Assembly (NCBI GenBank): GCA_023229405.1
Contig: JALNZH010000091.1
Span: 1 to 11,707 of the forward strand
Source of the DNA: Bacteroidota bacterium
Lineage (GTDB): Bacteria > Bacteroidota > Ignavibacteria > UBA10030 > UBA8401
Direction of reading: 5' to 3'
DNA length: 11,707 bases
Made by a program: the position numbers and the translations under genes. Positions 1 to 6,951 of the stretch are shown here, one piece after another. The notes under the pieces were generated by a model. That model made no database searches. It saw only the letters and a program-made list of their open reading frames with translations, and had not been told where the DNA came from. The number at the start of each line of letters is the position of its first letter. Positions within the stretch are counted from its first letter, which is position 1.

Positions 1-114
1 GATAACACGCGACAGATTCAATTCGGACTGAATGTTGTTGTCTATGCGCTAACGCAGCGCGGCGGCATCGTTGATCAAAACAGGACAAAGATCGCATCGG
101 AACAGAAACGCTAA
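1..114 (+). CDS. C-terminal end of an upstream protein (5' truncated), possibly DUF4159-like
   Basis: Frame 1 is open from the first base to a TAA at 112-114 and gives 37 residues that look like the tail of a real protein, including QIQFGLNVVVYALTQRGG. This hydrophobic stretch ending in YALT resembles, from memory, the end of DUF4159-type proteins found in FCB-group genomes, but 37 residues are too few to be sure. The stop lies 14 nt before the start of the next gene, so the two are probably co-transcribed. The rest of the gene lies outside the window. That it is coding is fairly likely; the family name is a guess. Confidence 0.5.
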   Translation, partial: DNTRQIQFGLNVVVYALTQRGGIVDQNRTKIASEQKR

Positions 115-128
115 ATGAAGGATAAAAA

Positions 129-2801
129 ATGAAAAGAACAATCCTGTTGATTGTCACGATCATTTTCTCGCTTGCCGCCCAGAATCGCGGACCGCAAGCG
201 ATGCACGAAGAAGACAGGGAATTGTACGACAAGTTCTTCGATCAGGCAGCGGCGGAGTTCGGAGTACCTTCCGATATCCTTCGTGGATTGTCATTCTCCG
301 AGACCCGATGGACCCATATGAAGTGGAACGACGGCGACACCAGTTCCATCTGCAACGGCATGCCGCGTGTCTATGGAGTGATGGGATTGTGGGATAATGA
401 CGTTTTTGGTCATTCGCTGCGTGAGGCTGCAACGTTAATCGGTAAAAATCCTCAAGAGCTTAAAGATAGCCCGTTACAGAATATTCGCGGTTCCGCTGCA
501 TTGATCAAAAAATATTATGCAGAATTACCTTTACCGGAAGGTATTGAGGAAGGATCGATTGAAAGCTGGCAAACTGCTGTCGCAGCGTTCAGCGGCTTTC
601 CACAACCTGAGATCGCCGCAAAGAGAGGATTGGAAGTCTATACAATATTATCGACAGGATATGATCGTGATAGAATGATTATACAAAAAAGAGCGATCAA
701 TCTTGAACCAATCCAAAACATCGTCAACACTCTTGAAAGACGATCGTTGAATGAATTGAAAAAGATTCAGCCGGATAATGCAATGAACACGCCGGACTAT
801 CCTTTGGCAAAGTGGAATGTAGCCTCTCCCGAAAATTATGGAACCACACTCATCCAACAAAAATTCGTAGTTATTCATGATGTGGAAGGTTCCTATCTTG
901 GTTGTATTTCCTGGTTCAAGCAAGTGCACCTGCCGCCGAGCGGACCAACAAGCGCTCACTATGTGCTCAACTCTCATCCAAATGGAGTAAATTCTTCCAC
1001 TAAGGGTCCCAATACCACTCCCGACGCTCCTGTTGGAGAAGTGACGCAAATGGTTGAAGAAAAATATCGCGCGTATCATGTTGGGTGCTGGAATTCTTAT
1101 ATGATCGGCATTGAACATGAAGGATATGCAGGTGTCAGCGGATGGTATACCGTTGAATGTTATAACTCGTCGTCAATGCTTGTGAAATATCTCTGTGACA
1201 AATACAATATACCAAAAGATAGAAATCATATAATTGCACACAGTGAGCATCAAAATGTAACGTGGAGAAATTGGGTCACTTCATCAGGTCAAGGATTTGA
1301 TCCGACCTGCAATACCCACACCGATCCAGGTCCTTTTTGGGCGTGGACGTCATACATGGCCTTGGTGGCAACGGCGGATACCATTCGTCCTGTTGTAGTA
1401 AATGCTCTGCCTCAATCCAATGTTGATGCGTTTCCCGCATATAAAGGGATTACGATTGAATTTAATACGCCAATGGATATTGCATCGACGAACGCTGCGT
1501 TTTCCATCAATCCGAATGTTGCCGGAACAAAAAACTGGAACCAGAATAATACGATTCTGATATTCGATCCTTCAGCGTATTTGCCGTGGAATACACACGT
1601 TACGGTAACGATCGATACGAGTGCAAAGAATGTCGCACAATCCCGTAATCTTGGGATTACGCCGTATGTGAAGACATTCACCACCGTTCCCCTAGATACC
1701 GTTGGTCCGGATGTTATTTCATCATATCCGGTAAACGGTGAATCCGGCGTTTCTCTTTTTACTGATGTAGTACTACGTTTGAATGAACCGGTGCAGACAT
1801 CATCACTTTCTACTACGTTGAAGATGGTGGATGAAAATAATGCTTCGGTCACTATGGCAAGCGCCAAAAATGAAGTGGTGATGGATAAAGGAATTATTTC
1901 TTTTACTCCCACCAATTTAAAACCAAATAAGACATATACAATTAAATTACTTGCTGGCATGAAAGATACGTACGGCAATGTTACAAAAGCGGAACGCCTC
2001 TTTCAATTTACCACAACACCCGATGTGGTGACGGCAGGAACGCCGATTGATAATTTGGATGCGAATACCAAAGGATGGCAGCAGCCATACCAATCGGATC
2101 GGTCGCGATTGTATGATTCTAGTGCAACGGCGTTTACGTTCGGATCGGAAAAAATAAAAGCGGGAAGCGGAGCGGCGAAACTTTCGTACGTATTTTCTTC
2201 TGCGGACAGCGGTGTGATTGAAGTAAAAGCGAACGGATATCCTCCGGTCGATTTTTATACGCGAATTGGTTTGTGGATCTCCGGTGACGCGAGTAATAAT
2301 TTCCTGGAACTTCATAGCGCTCCGAACGATCAGGTGCTGAATATCGGGAAAATCTTTTGGTATGGCTGGAAATTTATTGAGTTCCCGATATCTTCCATTA
2401 CTGGAGCGAACAAAATTGTGAAGTCCCTCGTTGTGCGTCAGGAGAGCGGCGCATTACGGGAAGGGAAACTCTTGTTTGATGAAGTGCAGGTGGATGCAAC
2501 AATTACTGGTCTTCACAACATTACATCGACAATTCCTGCCCAATATACATTAGGGCAAAATTATCCCAACCCGTTTAATCCCAACACCACCATCACATTT
2601 ACTTTGCCGATGACGGGACACGTCAGCCTGAAAGTATACGATGTGCTCGGCCGCGAGGTGGCAGTCTTATCGGATCAGATGATGCAGAGCGGGACATATG
2701 AACAGGTATTTGATGCATCGTCACTGACAACAGGAGTATACTACTATGTGATACACTCCGGTTCATTTGTCGAAACCCGTTCAATGATCCTGCTGAAATA
2801 G
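129..2801 (+). CDS. Secreted N-acetylmuramoyl-L-alanine amidase (Amidase_2) with lysozyme-like, Big_5 and T9SS sorting domains
   Basis: An 890-aa exported enzyme predicted to cut the amide bond between muramic acid and the stem peptide of peptidoglycan. Residues 1-17 are a signal peptide (A17|Q18). Residues about 28-178 resemble a lysozyme/SLT-like domain, with SETRW (candidate acid Glu58), YGVMGL at 82-87 and NIRGSAALI at 118-126. The Amidase_2/PGRP domain spans about 240-410: zinc-ligand candidates are His250 (VVIHD), His371 (IIAHSEH) and Asp399 (HTDPGP), with Glu329 in MIGIEHEG as catalytic candidate. Two Ig-like Big_5 domains follow (about 415-520 and 525-630), then a jelly-roll-like segment (about 632-790). 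The T9SS type-A sorting domain starts at YTLGQNYPNPFNP (about 806) and runs to the C-terminus. The start is supported by GAAGGA at 117-122, six bases upstream of the ATG. Which of the two N-terminal domains is active cannot be told from sequence; the amidase has all expected residues. Confidence 0.9.
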   Translation: MKRTILLIVTIIFSLAAQNRGPQAMHEEDRELYDKFFDQAAAEFGVPSDILRGLSFSETRWTHMKWNDGDTSSICNGMPRVYGVMGLWDNDVFGHSLREAATLIGKNPQELKDSPLQNIRGSAALIKKYYAELPLPEGIEEGSIESWQTAVAAFSGFPQPEIAAKRGLEVYTILSTGYDRDRMIIQKRAINLEPIQNIVNTLERRSLNELKKIQPDNAMNTPDYPLAKWNVASPENYGTTLIQQKFVVIHDVEGSYLGCISWFKQVHLPPSGPTSAHYVLNSHPNGVNSSTKGPNTTPDAPVGEVTQMVEEKYRAYHVGCWNSYMIGIEHEGYAGVSGWYTVECYNSSSMLVKYLCDKYNIPKDRNHIIAHSEHQNVTWRNWVTSSGQGFDPTCNTHTDPGPFWAWTSYMALVATADTIRPVVVNALPQSNVDAFPAYKGITIEFNTPMDIASTNAAFSINPNVAGTKNWNQNNTILIFDPSAYLPWNTHVTVTIDTSAKNVAQSRNLGITPYVKTFTTVPLDTVGPDVISSYPVNGESGVSLFTDVVLRLNEPVQTSSLSTTLKMVDENNASVTMASAKNEVVMDKGIISFTPTNLKPNKTYTIKLLAGMKDTYGNVTKAERLFQFTTTPDVVTAGTPIDNLDANTKGWQQPYQSDRSRLYDSSATAFTFGSEKIKAGSGAAKLSYVFSSADSGVIEVKANGYPPVDFYTRIGLWISGDASNNFLELHSAPNDQVLNIGKIFWYGWKFIEFPISSITGANKIVKSLVVRQESGALREGKLLFDEVQVDATITGLHNITSTIPAQYTLGQNYPNPFNPNTTITFTLPMTGHVSLKVYDVLGREVAVLSDQMMQSGTYEQVFDASSLTTGVYYYVIHSGSFVETRSMILLK

Positions 2802-2828
2802 CGGCCTTTTATTTTGTTTTATTCTCAC

Positions 2829-2866
2829 CCTGTGTAACTGAAGTCAGCACAGGACTTTTACTTTTT
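2829..2866 (+). terminator. Probable Rho-independent terminator after the first amidase
   Basis: CCTGTG (2829-2834) pairs with CACAGG (2848-2853), and inside it CTG (2838-2840) pairs with CAG (2845-2847) around an AAGT loop, with a 3-nt TAA bulge. The stem is followed by the T-rich tract ACTTTTACTTTTTCC. It begins 27 nt after the stop of the amidase gene and ends 24 nt before the next start. It would separate the first amidase transcript from the three-gene cluster downstream, although the T tract is interrupted and read-through is possible. Confidence 0.6.
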
Positions 2867-2889
2867 CCGATGATTACTGCCGAGGTTGT

Positions 2890-3798
2890 ATGAATAAATT
2901 TGTGTGGATGCTCTGTATTGGTGTATCGTTTTCAACAGCGCAAATCAGCATCATTGCCGTAGAAGAATTACCTGTCCCCTCTATTGAACAGTGGAATCAA
3001 CCCCGTTTTTCTCCTTCTTCTAAAGAAATATTTCTTACCAATGCAGAGTATAATGGAATTTGGCAATATTCTCTTGAGACAGGTCTTGTAAAAGAAATTA
3101 CGAGGGAGCGACACTCTGGTTTTGACTTTGCGATTTCCGAGGATGGTTCTAAAATTTCCTACAGAACTACTGTACAAGAAGGGGATCATATTACTCGTTT
3201 GCAGGAAGCGATTGAAGTAACAATAAAAAATGGTAATCGAACGGTGTGGAATCGGGGAAATTCGATTCAAACACCGAAATTTATAGAAAACGAAATGACC
3301 ATTCCGGAAAAATATCAAATGGAATCGTTACCTCCTGCAACTGCTACTCGTACGACCGCAATACTTGGTGTTGAAGAAAATAAGATTGTGATACTGAATC
3401 AATCATCAAAGCAGCTCATCGATCCATTGGGCGATGGAAGATATCTTTGGCCGGTGCTTTCACCAGACAGAACGAAACTAGCGGCAGTAGATATGGAACG
3501 AGGAGCTTTCATTTCGGATCTTAACGGTAAGAATGTTGTACGGCTTGGAAAATGCAACGCTCCGCAATGGACCCGTGATGGACGATGGATTATCGGAATG
3601 GAGGATAAGGACGACGGTCATGTATTGATTGGATCGGAACTTATTGCTGTTTCAATTGACGGTAACGTACGGATACTGTTGACAAAAACATCGTCGAGAC
3701 ACGAAATGTATCCGGCCGTTTCACCGGGGGAAAACAAAATTGTAGCGACAACAAGCGATGGTAAAGTGTTTGTGCTGACGTATGAGGAGGTACGGTAA
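2890..3798 (+). CDS. Exported TolB/WD40-like beta-propeller protein
   Basis: A 302-aa protein with a signal peptide (1-17, cleavage A17|Q18) and no T9SS tail, so probably periplasmic or loosely surface-associated. It carries PD40/TolB-type propeller blades: PRFSPSSKEIFLT (38-50), FAISEDGSKISYR (80-92), WPVLSPDRTKLAAV (187-200), APQWTRDGRWIIG (224-236) and YPAVSPGENKIVA (274-286). Such propellers usually bind proteins or peptides and are not enzymes. GAGG at 2882-2885 lies four bases before the ATG. Its stop is one base before the start of the Amidase_3 gene, and its last codons contain that gene's ribosome-binding site, so the two are almost certainly translated together. A scaffold or partner role for the amidase is inference only. 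Cys9 is too close to the N-terminus for a convincing lipobox. Confidence 0.8.
   Translation: MNKFVWMLCIGVSFSTAQISIIAVEELPVPSIEQWNQPRFSPSSKEIFLTNAEYNGIWQYSLETGLVKEITRERHSGFDFAISEDGSKISYRTTVQEGDHITRLQEAIEVTIKNGNRTVWNRGNSIQTPKFIENEMTIPEKYQMESLPPATATRTTAILGVEENKIVILNQSSKQLIDPLGDGRYLWPVLSPDRTKLAAVDMERGAFISDLNGKNVVRLGKCNAPQWTRDGRWIIGMEDKDDGHVLIGSELIAVSIDGNVRILLTKTSSRHEMYPAVSPGENKIVATTSDGKVFVLTYEEVR
3784..3790 (+). promoter_or_regulatory. Strong ribosome-binding site that fixes the start of the Amidase_3 gene
   Basis: GAGGAGG sits nine bases before the ATG at 3800 and inside the last codons of the propeller gene, whose TAA ends at 3798. An in-frame ATG at 3782 overlaps this site and would put six odd residues (MRRYGK) in front of a perfect signal peptide, so 3800 is the better start. 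The arrangement indicates translational coupling. Confidence 0.8.
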
Positions 3799-3799
3799 G

Positions 3800-5704
3800 A
3801 TGAAAATATTATTGTCTGTTTTATTCATTGGTTTTACCATTGCATTTGCACAGCCTCAAAACCTTAATGGTTTGAAGATCTGTATCGATCCGGGACATGG
3901 CGGGTATGGTCCGAATGACCGTCATGTTATTCCTGATGCAGGATTGGACTTTTGGGAATCGGAAAGTAATTGGAATAAAGCTTTATTATTGAAGCCGTTG
4001 CTTGAGGCAAGGGGAGCGTCTGTGATTGTAACACGAAGCCATAATAATTATCCCGATCAACAACCGAGTCTTGCGGCACGATGGCAATTTGCGAATTCAA
4101 ATAACGTACATTGGTTTCATTCTATTCACAGCAATGCTACCGGCGGCACGAATACTTCGACGAATTCCACGCTTGTGCTGCTGAAAGAAAATAAAACGAC
4201 ACGTCAGGCAGCTTTTCCTGCAGCTATTACCATGTCGTCACTGATCTATTCCAATATTAGAGCAAAAAATAGAACTGCCGCCACATCCGGAAATATTGCA
4301 GGTAATCCGGGAGTGTACCTTGATTATACATTTTATGGCGGACCGCCCAACGGATTTAATCTCGGTGTGCTCAGCGGTTTAATGATGCCCGGAGAATTAT
4401 CAGAAGGATCATTTCATGACTATTATCCGGAAACAAGACGGTTATTAAACAATCACTATAGAAAAGTAGAGGCCTACGGAATATATAATGCGTTTGTGGA
4501 ATATTACAAGATTCCGTACGATACACTCGGTCTCATCTGCGGTACGCAAAAGAATGGCACTGTTCCGATCAATAATATTGTTGTCCGGTTATTGCCGGTG
4601 AATAAAGTGTACAACGGAGATGCTTTCAATAACGGATATTTTCTGTTCGACTCGCTCGCGCCTGGAAGTTATAAGGTGGTGTATGAAACTCCGGGTTATT
4701 CGAATGATACTGTAAATGTCACTCTTGCGGCAACAGGCCGTCTGGCATCAACTACGCCGTTACATAATGCAACAGCTGTATTAAGAAACAGCACCGTTGT
4801 CTTTAATTTTATTAAACCAATGGATACCGCATTCGTCCGAAGCGTATTCTCTATCTCACCGGTTGTTGAAGGGAATCTAATCTGGAATCCTGAAAACACC
4901 GTAATGACATTTCTCCCAAAAAATCTCTTATCCTATAAAACAATGTACACCGTGTCACTTGCCGGACTTGGGAATACGCTGCAGCCAACCGTTTTTGTGG
5001 ACAATAAAACTGTTACATCGAACGTTGTCGCAAAACCGATTGTTGTGACGTTCCAAACGATATCACTCGCGCCGTATGTACAATTGACTCAACCCTCGCC
5101 GAATGATACGAATTTCACTGTCACACAAAATGTCGGCATCCGTTTTTCGGAGTCGATGGACACGGCGAGTGTCCGTAATGCGTTCCAAATTACTCCGGCA
5201 ACCGTAGGATCGTTTACCTGGACTTCTTCAAATCCCGTAAACAATACGTTGCTTTGGAAGTCCGTTACAGGATCGCTGTCGTATCAAACATATTATGCAA
5301 TCACTATCGGTACAGCAGCAAAATCCGTCTATAACATTGCCATAGACGGCAATAAGGATTCCGTTGGGGGAGATCAATACAGTTTCCAATTTCGCACTCA
5401 ACGACAACCTGTTTTTGTTGACGGAAATTCAATGTTAACGATGAACTATGCGTTGCATCAAAATTATCCCAATCCTTTTAATCCTGTAACGAACATTCGA
5501 TTTTCCATCGCAGAGTCCGGAGTTGCCGAACTATTTGTCTATGATATTCTTGGCAGGAAAGTGGCAACTCTTCTTAACGCCAACCTTGAATCCGGTAATT
5601 ACACCGTGCAATGGGATGCCTCGCGTTCGGCAAGTGGGCTTTATTTTTATACTCTTAAAACCGGCAATTTTTTCTCGATGAAAAGAATGATGTTAATGAA
5701 ATAG
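3800..5704 (+). CDS. Secreted N-acetylmuramoyl-L-alanine amidase (Amidase_3) with Big_5 and T9SS sorting domains
   Basis: A 634-aa exported zinc amidase of the AmiC/CwlV-type fold, unrelated to the fold of the amidase upstream. Residues 1-17 are a signal peptide (A17|Q18). The catalytic domain (about 24-235) begins LKICIDPGHGG: zinc-ligand candidates are His33, Glu55 (in ESNWNKAL) and His110 (FHSIHSNA), and the catalytic Glu is probably Glu202 (GELSEGSF). Residues about 245-310 look like a carboxypeptidase-regulatory-like beta sandwich (NNGYFLFDSLAPGSYKVVYE). Two Ig-like Big_5 domains follow (about 313-420 and 423-533, each with an MDTA-type motif). A T9SS type-A sorting domain starts at YALHQNYPNPFNP (about 550) and runs to the end. 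It is coupled to the propeller gene upstream and sits one base before the membrane-protein gene downstream. The product should be secreted across the outer membrane and anchored or released by T9SS. Whether it acts on the cell's own wall or on other bacteria is unknown. Confidence 0.92.
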   Translation: MKILLSVLFIGFTIAFAQPQNLNGLKICIDPGHGGYGPNDRHVIPDAGLDFWESESNWNKALLLKPLLEARGASVIVTRSHNNYPDQQPSLAARWQFANSNNVHWFHSIHSNATGGTNTSTNSTLVLLKENKTTRQAAFPAAITMSSLIYSNIRAKNRTAATSGNIAGNPGVYLDYTFYGGPPNGFNLGVLSGLMMPGELSEGSFHDYYPETRRLLNNHYRKVEAYGIYNAFVEYYKIPYDTLGLICGTQKNGTVPINNIVVRLLPVNKVYNGDAFNNGYFLFDSLAPGSYKVVYETPGYSNDTVNVTLAATGRLASTTPLHNATAVLRNSTVVFNFIKPMDTAFVRSVFSISPVVEGNLIWNPENTVMTFLPKNLLSYKTMYTVSLAGLGNTLQPTVFVDNKTVTSNVVAKPIVVTFQTISLAPYVQLTQPSPNDTNFTVTQNVGIRFSESMDTASVRNAFQITPATVGSFTWTSSNPVNNTLLWKSVTGSLSYQTYYAITIGTAAKSVYNIAIDGNKDSVGGDQYSFQFRTQRQPVFVDGNSMLTMNYALHQNYPNPFNPVTNIRFSIAESGVAELFVYDILGRKVATLLNANLESGNYTVQWDASRSASGLYFYTLKTGNFFSMKRMMLMK

Positions 5705-5705
5705 T

Positions 5706-6077
5706 ATGGAAGCGAAACAGTCAAAACAGATAATAGTTAACACCGCTTTAGCAGTGAGTGGCATGATCGTATGGATCGTTATTTCGATGATCACGGAAAA
5801 AGATGAACCATGGGATGCGGATCTGTTCTGGTCGTACGGCACGTTCTCTATGCTGGGTATCAACGCCATCGCCGCGTTTGTAGATCCTCACGGAATTATA
5901 CCGAAGGGAATGATATCTGTATCACTACAGCCGGTGGCATTGATGTTTGTTGCCGGTGAGATCGGATCGATGTTTCCTCTCGGAGTAATTGTCTTTGGTA
6001 TATTAGGTTTGTTGTATAGTATCGGCGGATTGGCAGGAGCATTTCTTAAAAATCAATTCTTTCGCAGCAATCCTTAA
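5706..6077 (+). CDS. Small four-helix membrane protein of unknown function
   Basis: A 123-aa protein that I do not recognise. Four hydrophobic segments are visible at about 9-29, 44-60, 70-88 and 91-113, with a short acidic stretch (EKDEPWDAD, 31-39) between the first two and a basic C-terminal end (KNQFFRSNP). There is no cleavable signal peptide, so it should stay in the inner membrane. Its ATG is one base after the TAG of the Amidase_3 gene and has no clear ribosome-binding site of its own, so translation probably depends on coupling. That places it in the same transcript as the propeller and amidase, and a role in the same process is plausible but unproven. It is the last intact gene of the cluster. 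Confidence 0.7.
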   Translation: MEAKQSKQIIVNTALAVSGMIVWIVISMITEKDEPWDADLFWSYGTFSMLGINAIAAFVDPHGIIPKGMISVSLQPVALMFVAGEIGSMFPLGVIVFGILGLLYSIGGLAGAFLKNQFFRSNP

Positions 6078-6098
6078 GAAATACTATACGAACCGATA

Positions 6099-6294
6099 TT
6101 ACGCAAAAAGGTAAAAATGGTTCGACGCGGCGCAGAAACAGCAGTCATCCTGAGCAAATCCTTTGCTGTTTGTTCCGAAGGAATCCCTGCGGGAAAGGAT
6201 GCGTCTCCCGATAGGGATGCCTTCGGCAGAAGGATGACGTAACTATCTTAGCCTGCACCTTGCTCACCATGACCGTTTTTCTTGTTTTGCGTAA
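6099..6294. repeat. Outer inverted repeat enclosing the palindromic element
   Basis: TTACGCAAAA (6099-6108) is repeated exactly in inverted orientation as TTTTGCGTAA (6285-6294). The similarity continues imperfectly inward (GGTAAAAATGG at 6110-6120 against CCGTTTTTC at 6273-6281). These arms bracket the inner palindrome almost symmetrically, so the whole stretch could be one MITE-like non-autonomous element of about 196 bp. No convincing target-site duplication is seen at its edges, and no transposase is present. Confidence 0.5.
6144..6238. repeat. REP/MITE-like palindromic element with GTCATCCT ends
   Basis: The ends GTCATCCT (6144-6151) and AGGATGAC (6231-6238) pair exactly. The core CCGAAGGAATCCCT (6175-6188) pairs with AGGGATGCCTTCGG (6213-6226) at 13 of 14 positions, and CGGGA (6190-6194) pairs with TCCCG (6206-6210) at the tip. 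The longer left arm carries its own perfect hairpin, AGCAAA-TCC-TTTGCT (6153-6167). As single strand the element would therefore fold as a three-way junction. GTCATCCTGAGC-type palindromes are, from memory, dispersed repeats in several environmental bacterial genomes. It lies 66 bp downstream of the membrane-protein gene and could also slow or end transcription there. Confidence 0.7.
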
Positions 6295-6306
6295 CGTGAG
6301 ATACTA

Positions 6307-6310
6307 AGGA
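6307..6310 (+). promoter_or_regulatory. Relic ribosome-binding site of the decayed channel gene
   Basis: AGGA lies six bases before an ATC codon at 6317 that sits exactly where the ancestral start of the TMEM175-like gene would be. The spacing suggests that the ATC is a mutated ATG. The assignment depends on the pseudogene reading. Confidence 0.4.
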
Positions 6311-6316
6311 AAAAAA

Positions 6317-6900
6317 ATCGCACAATCGAAATTTGCAACGGAAATAGGATTCCGATGGCGCAGAGGAGTTGTTTCGCAAATAGAAAGATTCAGCGATCGT
6401 GTGTTCGGTTTTGCAATTGTACTATTCTTTGGTTGAATGCAATAATACTGTTTGTTATTCTCTCCTTTGTCTATCCTCTGAAATTTATGTTCACCTTCTA
6501 AGCCAAAGTATTTACAGGTACATCATTGTGAGTTGTCGGAGCAGACAGCGTAATCGTACCGATCATTACTTCCGATCAAATGGTGATGCTGATGATCGTC
6601 TACGGATTTGGCTTTGTTGTTATTTATCGTGTTCTCACAATGCTATACATTCATGCGTGAAAGAAAACAGCCGAACTCGAGATCGATGAAACGGAGATCA
6701 TCAGTACGCGAGGGGGGGGTATTCTTGCGTATGCAGCAAACTGTTGTATCGGGATTATGTCTATCATCATTGTGTAGACAGGCGGTGCGAAATATGCAGG
6801 AATATCTGTACCGATCAATCGTCTCATCGGGCCAAGGCAAGGTGTGGTAGGGTACATCAACGTACGAAAAATTAATGCAGTTTTAAGGAATCCGAAGTGA
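6317..6900 (+). pseudogene. Decayed TMEM175-family (DUF1211) potassium channel gene
   Basis: Conceptual translation gives pieces of a bacterial TMEM175-type K+ channel in the right order. The first piece (6317-6436, frame 2) holds GFRWRRG and IERFSDRVFGFAIVLF, which contains the family's hallmark R-x-F-S-D signature of the first helix. A shift to frame 1 near 6430 and a missing stretch of roughly 40-50 codons (estimated from memory of the family) follow. The rest (6430-6900, frame 1) reads LNAIILFVILSFVYPLKFMF, SDQMVMLMIVYGFGF, LTMLYIHA, KKTAELEIDETEI, RGGGILAYAANCC and RLIGPRQGVVGYI up to a TGA at 6898-6900. In-frame stops lie at 6499 (TAA), 6529 (TGA), 6658 (TGA) and 6775 (TAG). The ancestral ATG appears to be ATC at 6317. 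Several independent lesions argue against a sequencing error, while the well-kept residues suggest fairly recent loss. No product is expected. Confidence 0.85.
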
Positions 6901-6951
6901 ACTACGATGAATATTTTTAATTCATGCCGTTTTTTTGTATTTTTATTCGTT

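Noticed and set aside
648..2315. Long minus-strand open frames opposite the first amidase (up to 188 codons)
   Set aside because: The plus-strand frame has clear domains throughout; the reverse frames show no recognisable motif or start signal and are shadows.
3782..3799. Upstream ATG for the Amidase_3 gene
   Set aside because: It overlaps the ribosome-binding site GAGGAGG and would put MRRYGK before a normal signal peptide. ATG 3800 has ideal spacing.
6042..6081. Inverted repeat TTTCTTAA/TTAAGAAA at the end of the membrane-protein gene
   Set aside because: It is short, AT-only apart from one base per arm, separated by 24 bases, and has no T tract, so it is not a credible terminator.
6712..6719. 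Run of eight G as a phase-variation tract
   Set aside because: The reading frame is kept across the run, and other stops break the gene on both sides, so switching the tract length would not restore a protein.
6399..6850. Small + and - strand open frames of 65-96 codons in the proS-upstream gap
   Set aside because: They lie in other frames of the decayed channel gene, have low-complexity or Cys/Arg/Ser-rich translations, and have no ribosome-binding site. The frame-1/frame-2 pseudogene reading explains the region better.
6907..6937. ATGAAT/ATTCAT hairpin followed by a run of T before the tRNA
   Set aside because: The stem is six weak AT-rich pairs, and the T run does not follow it directly. 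It could be a weak terminator, but chance is as likely in such AT-rich DNA.
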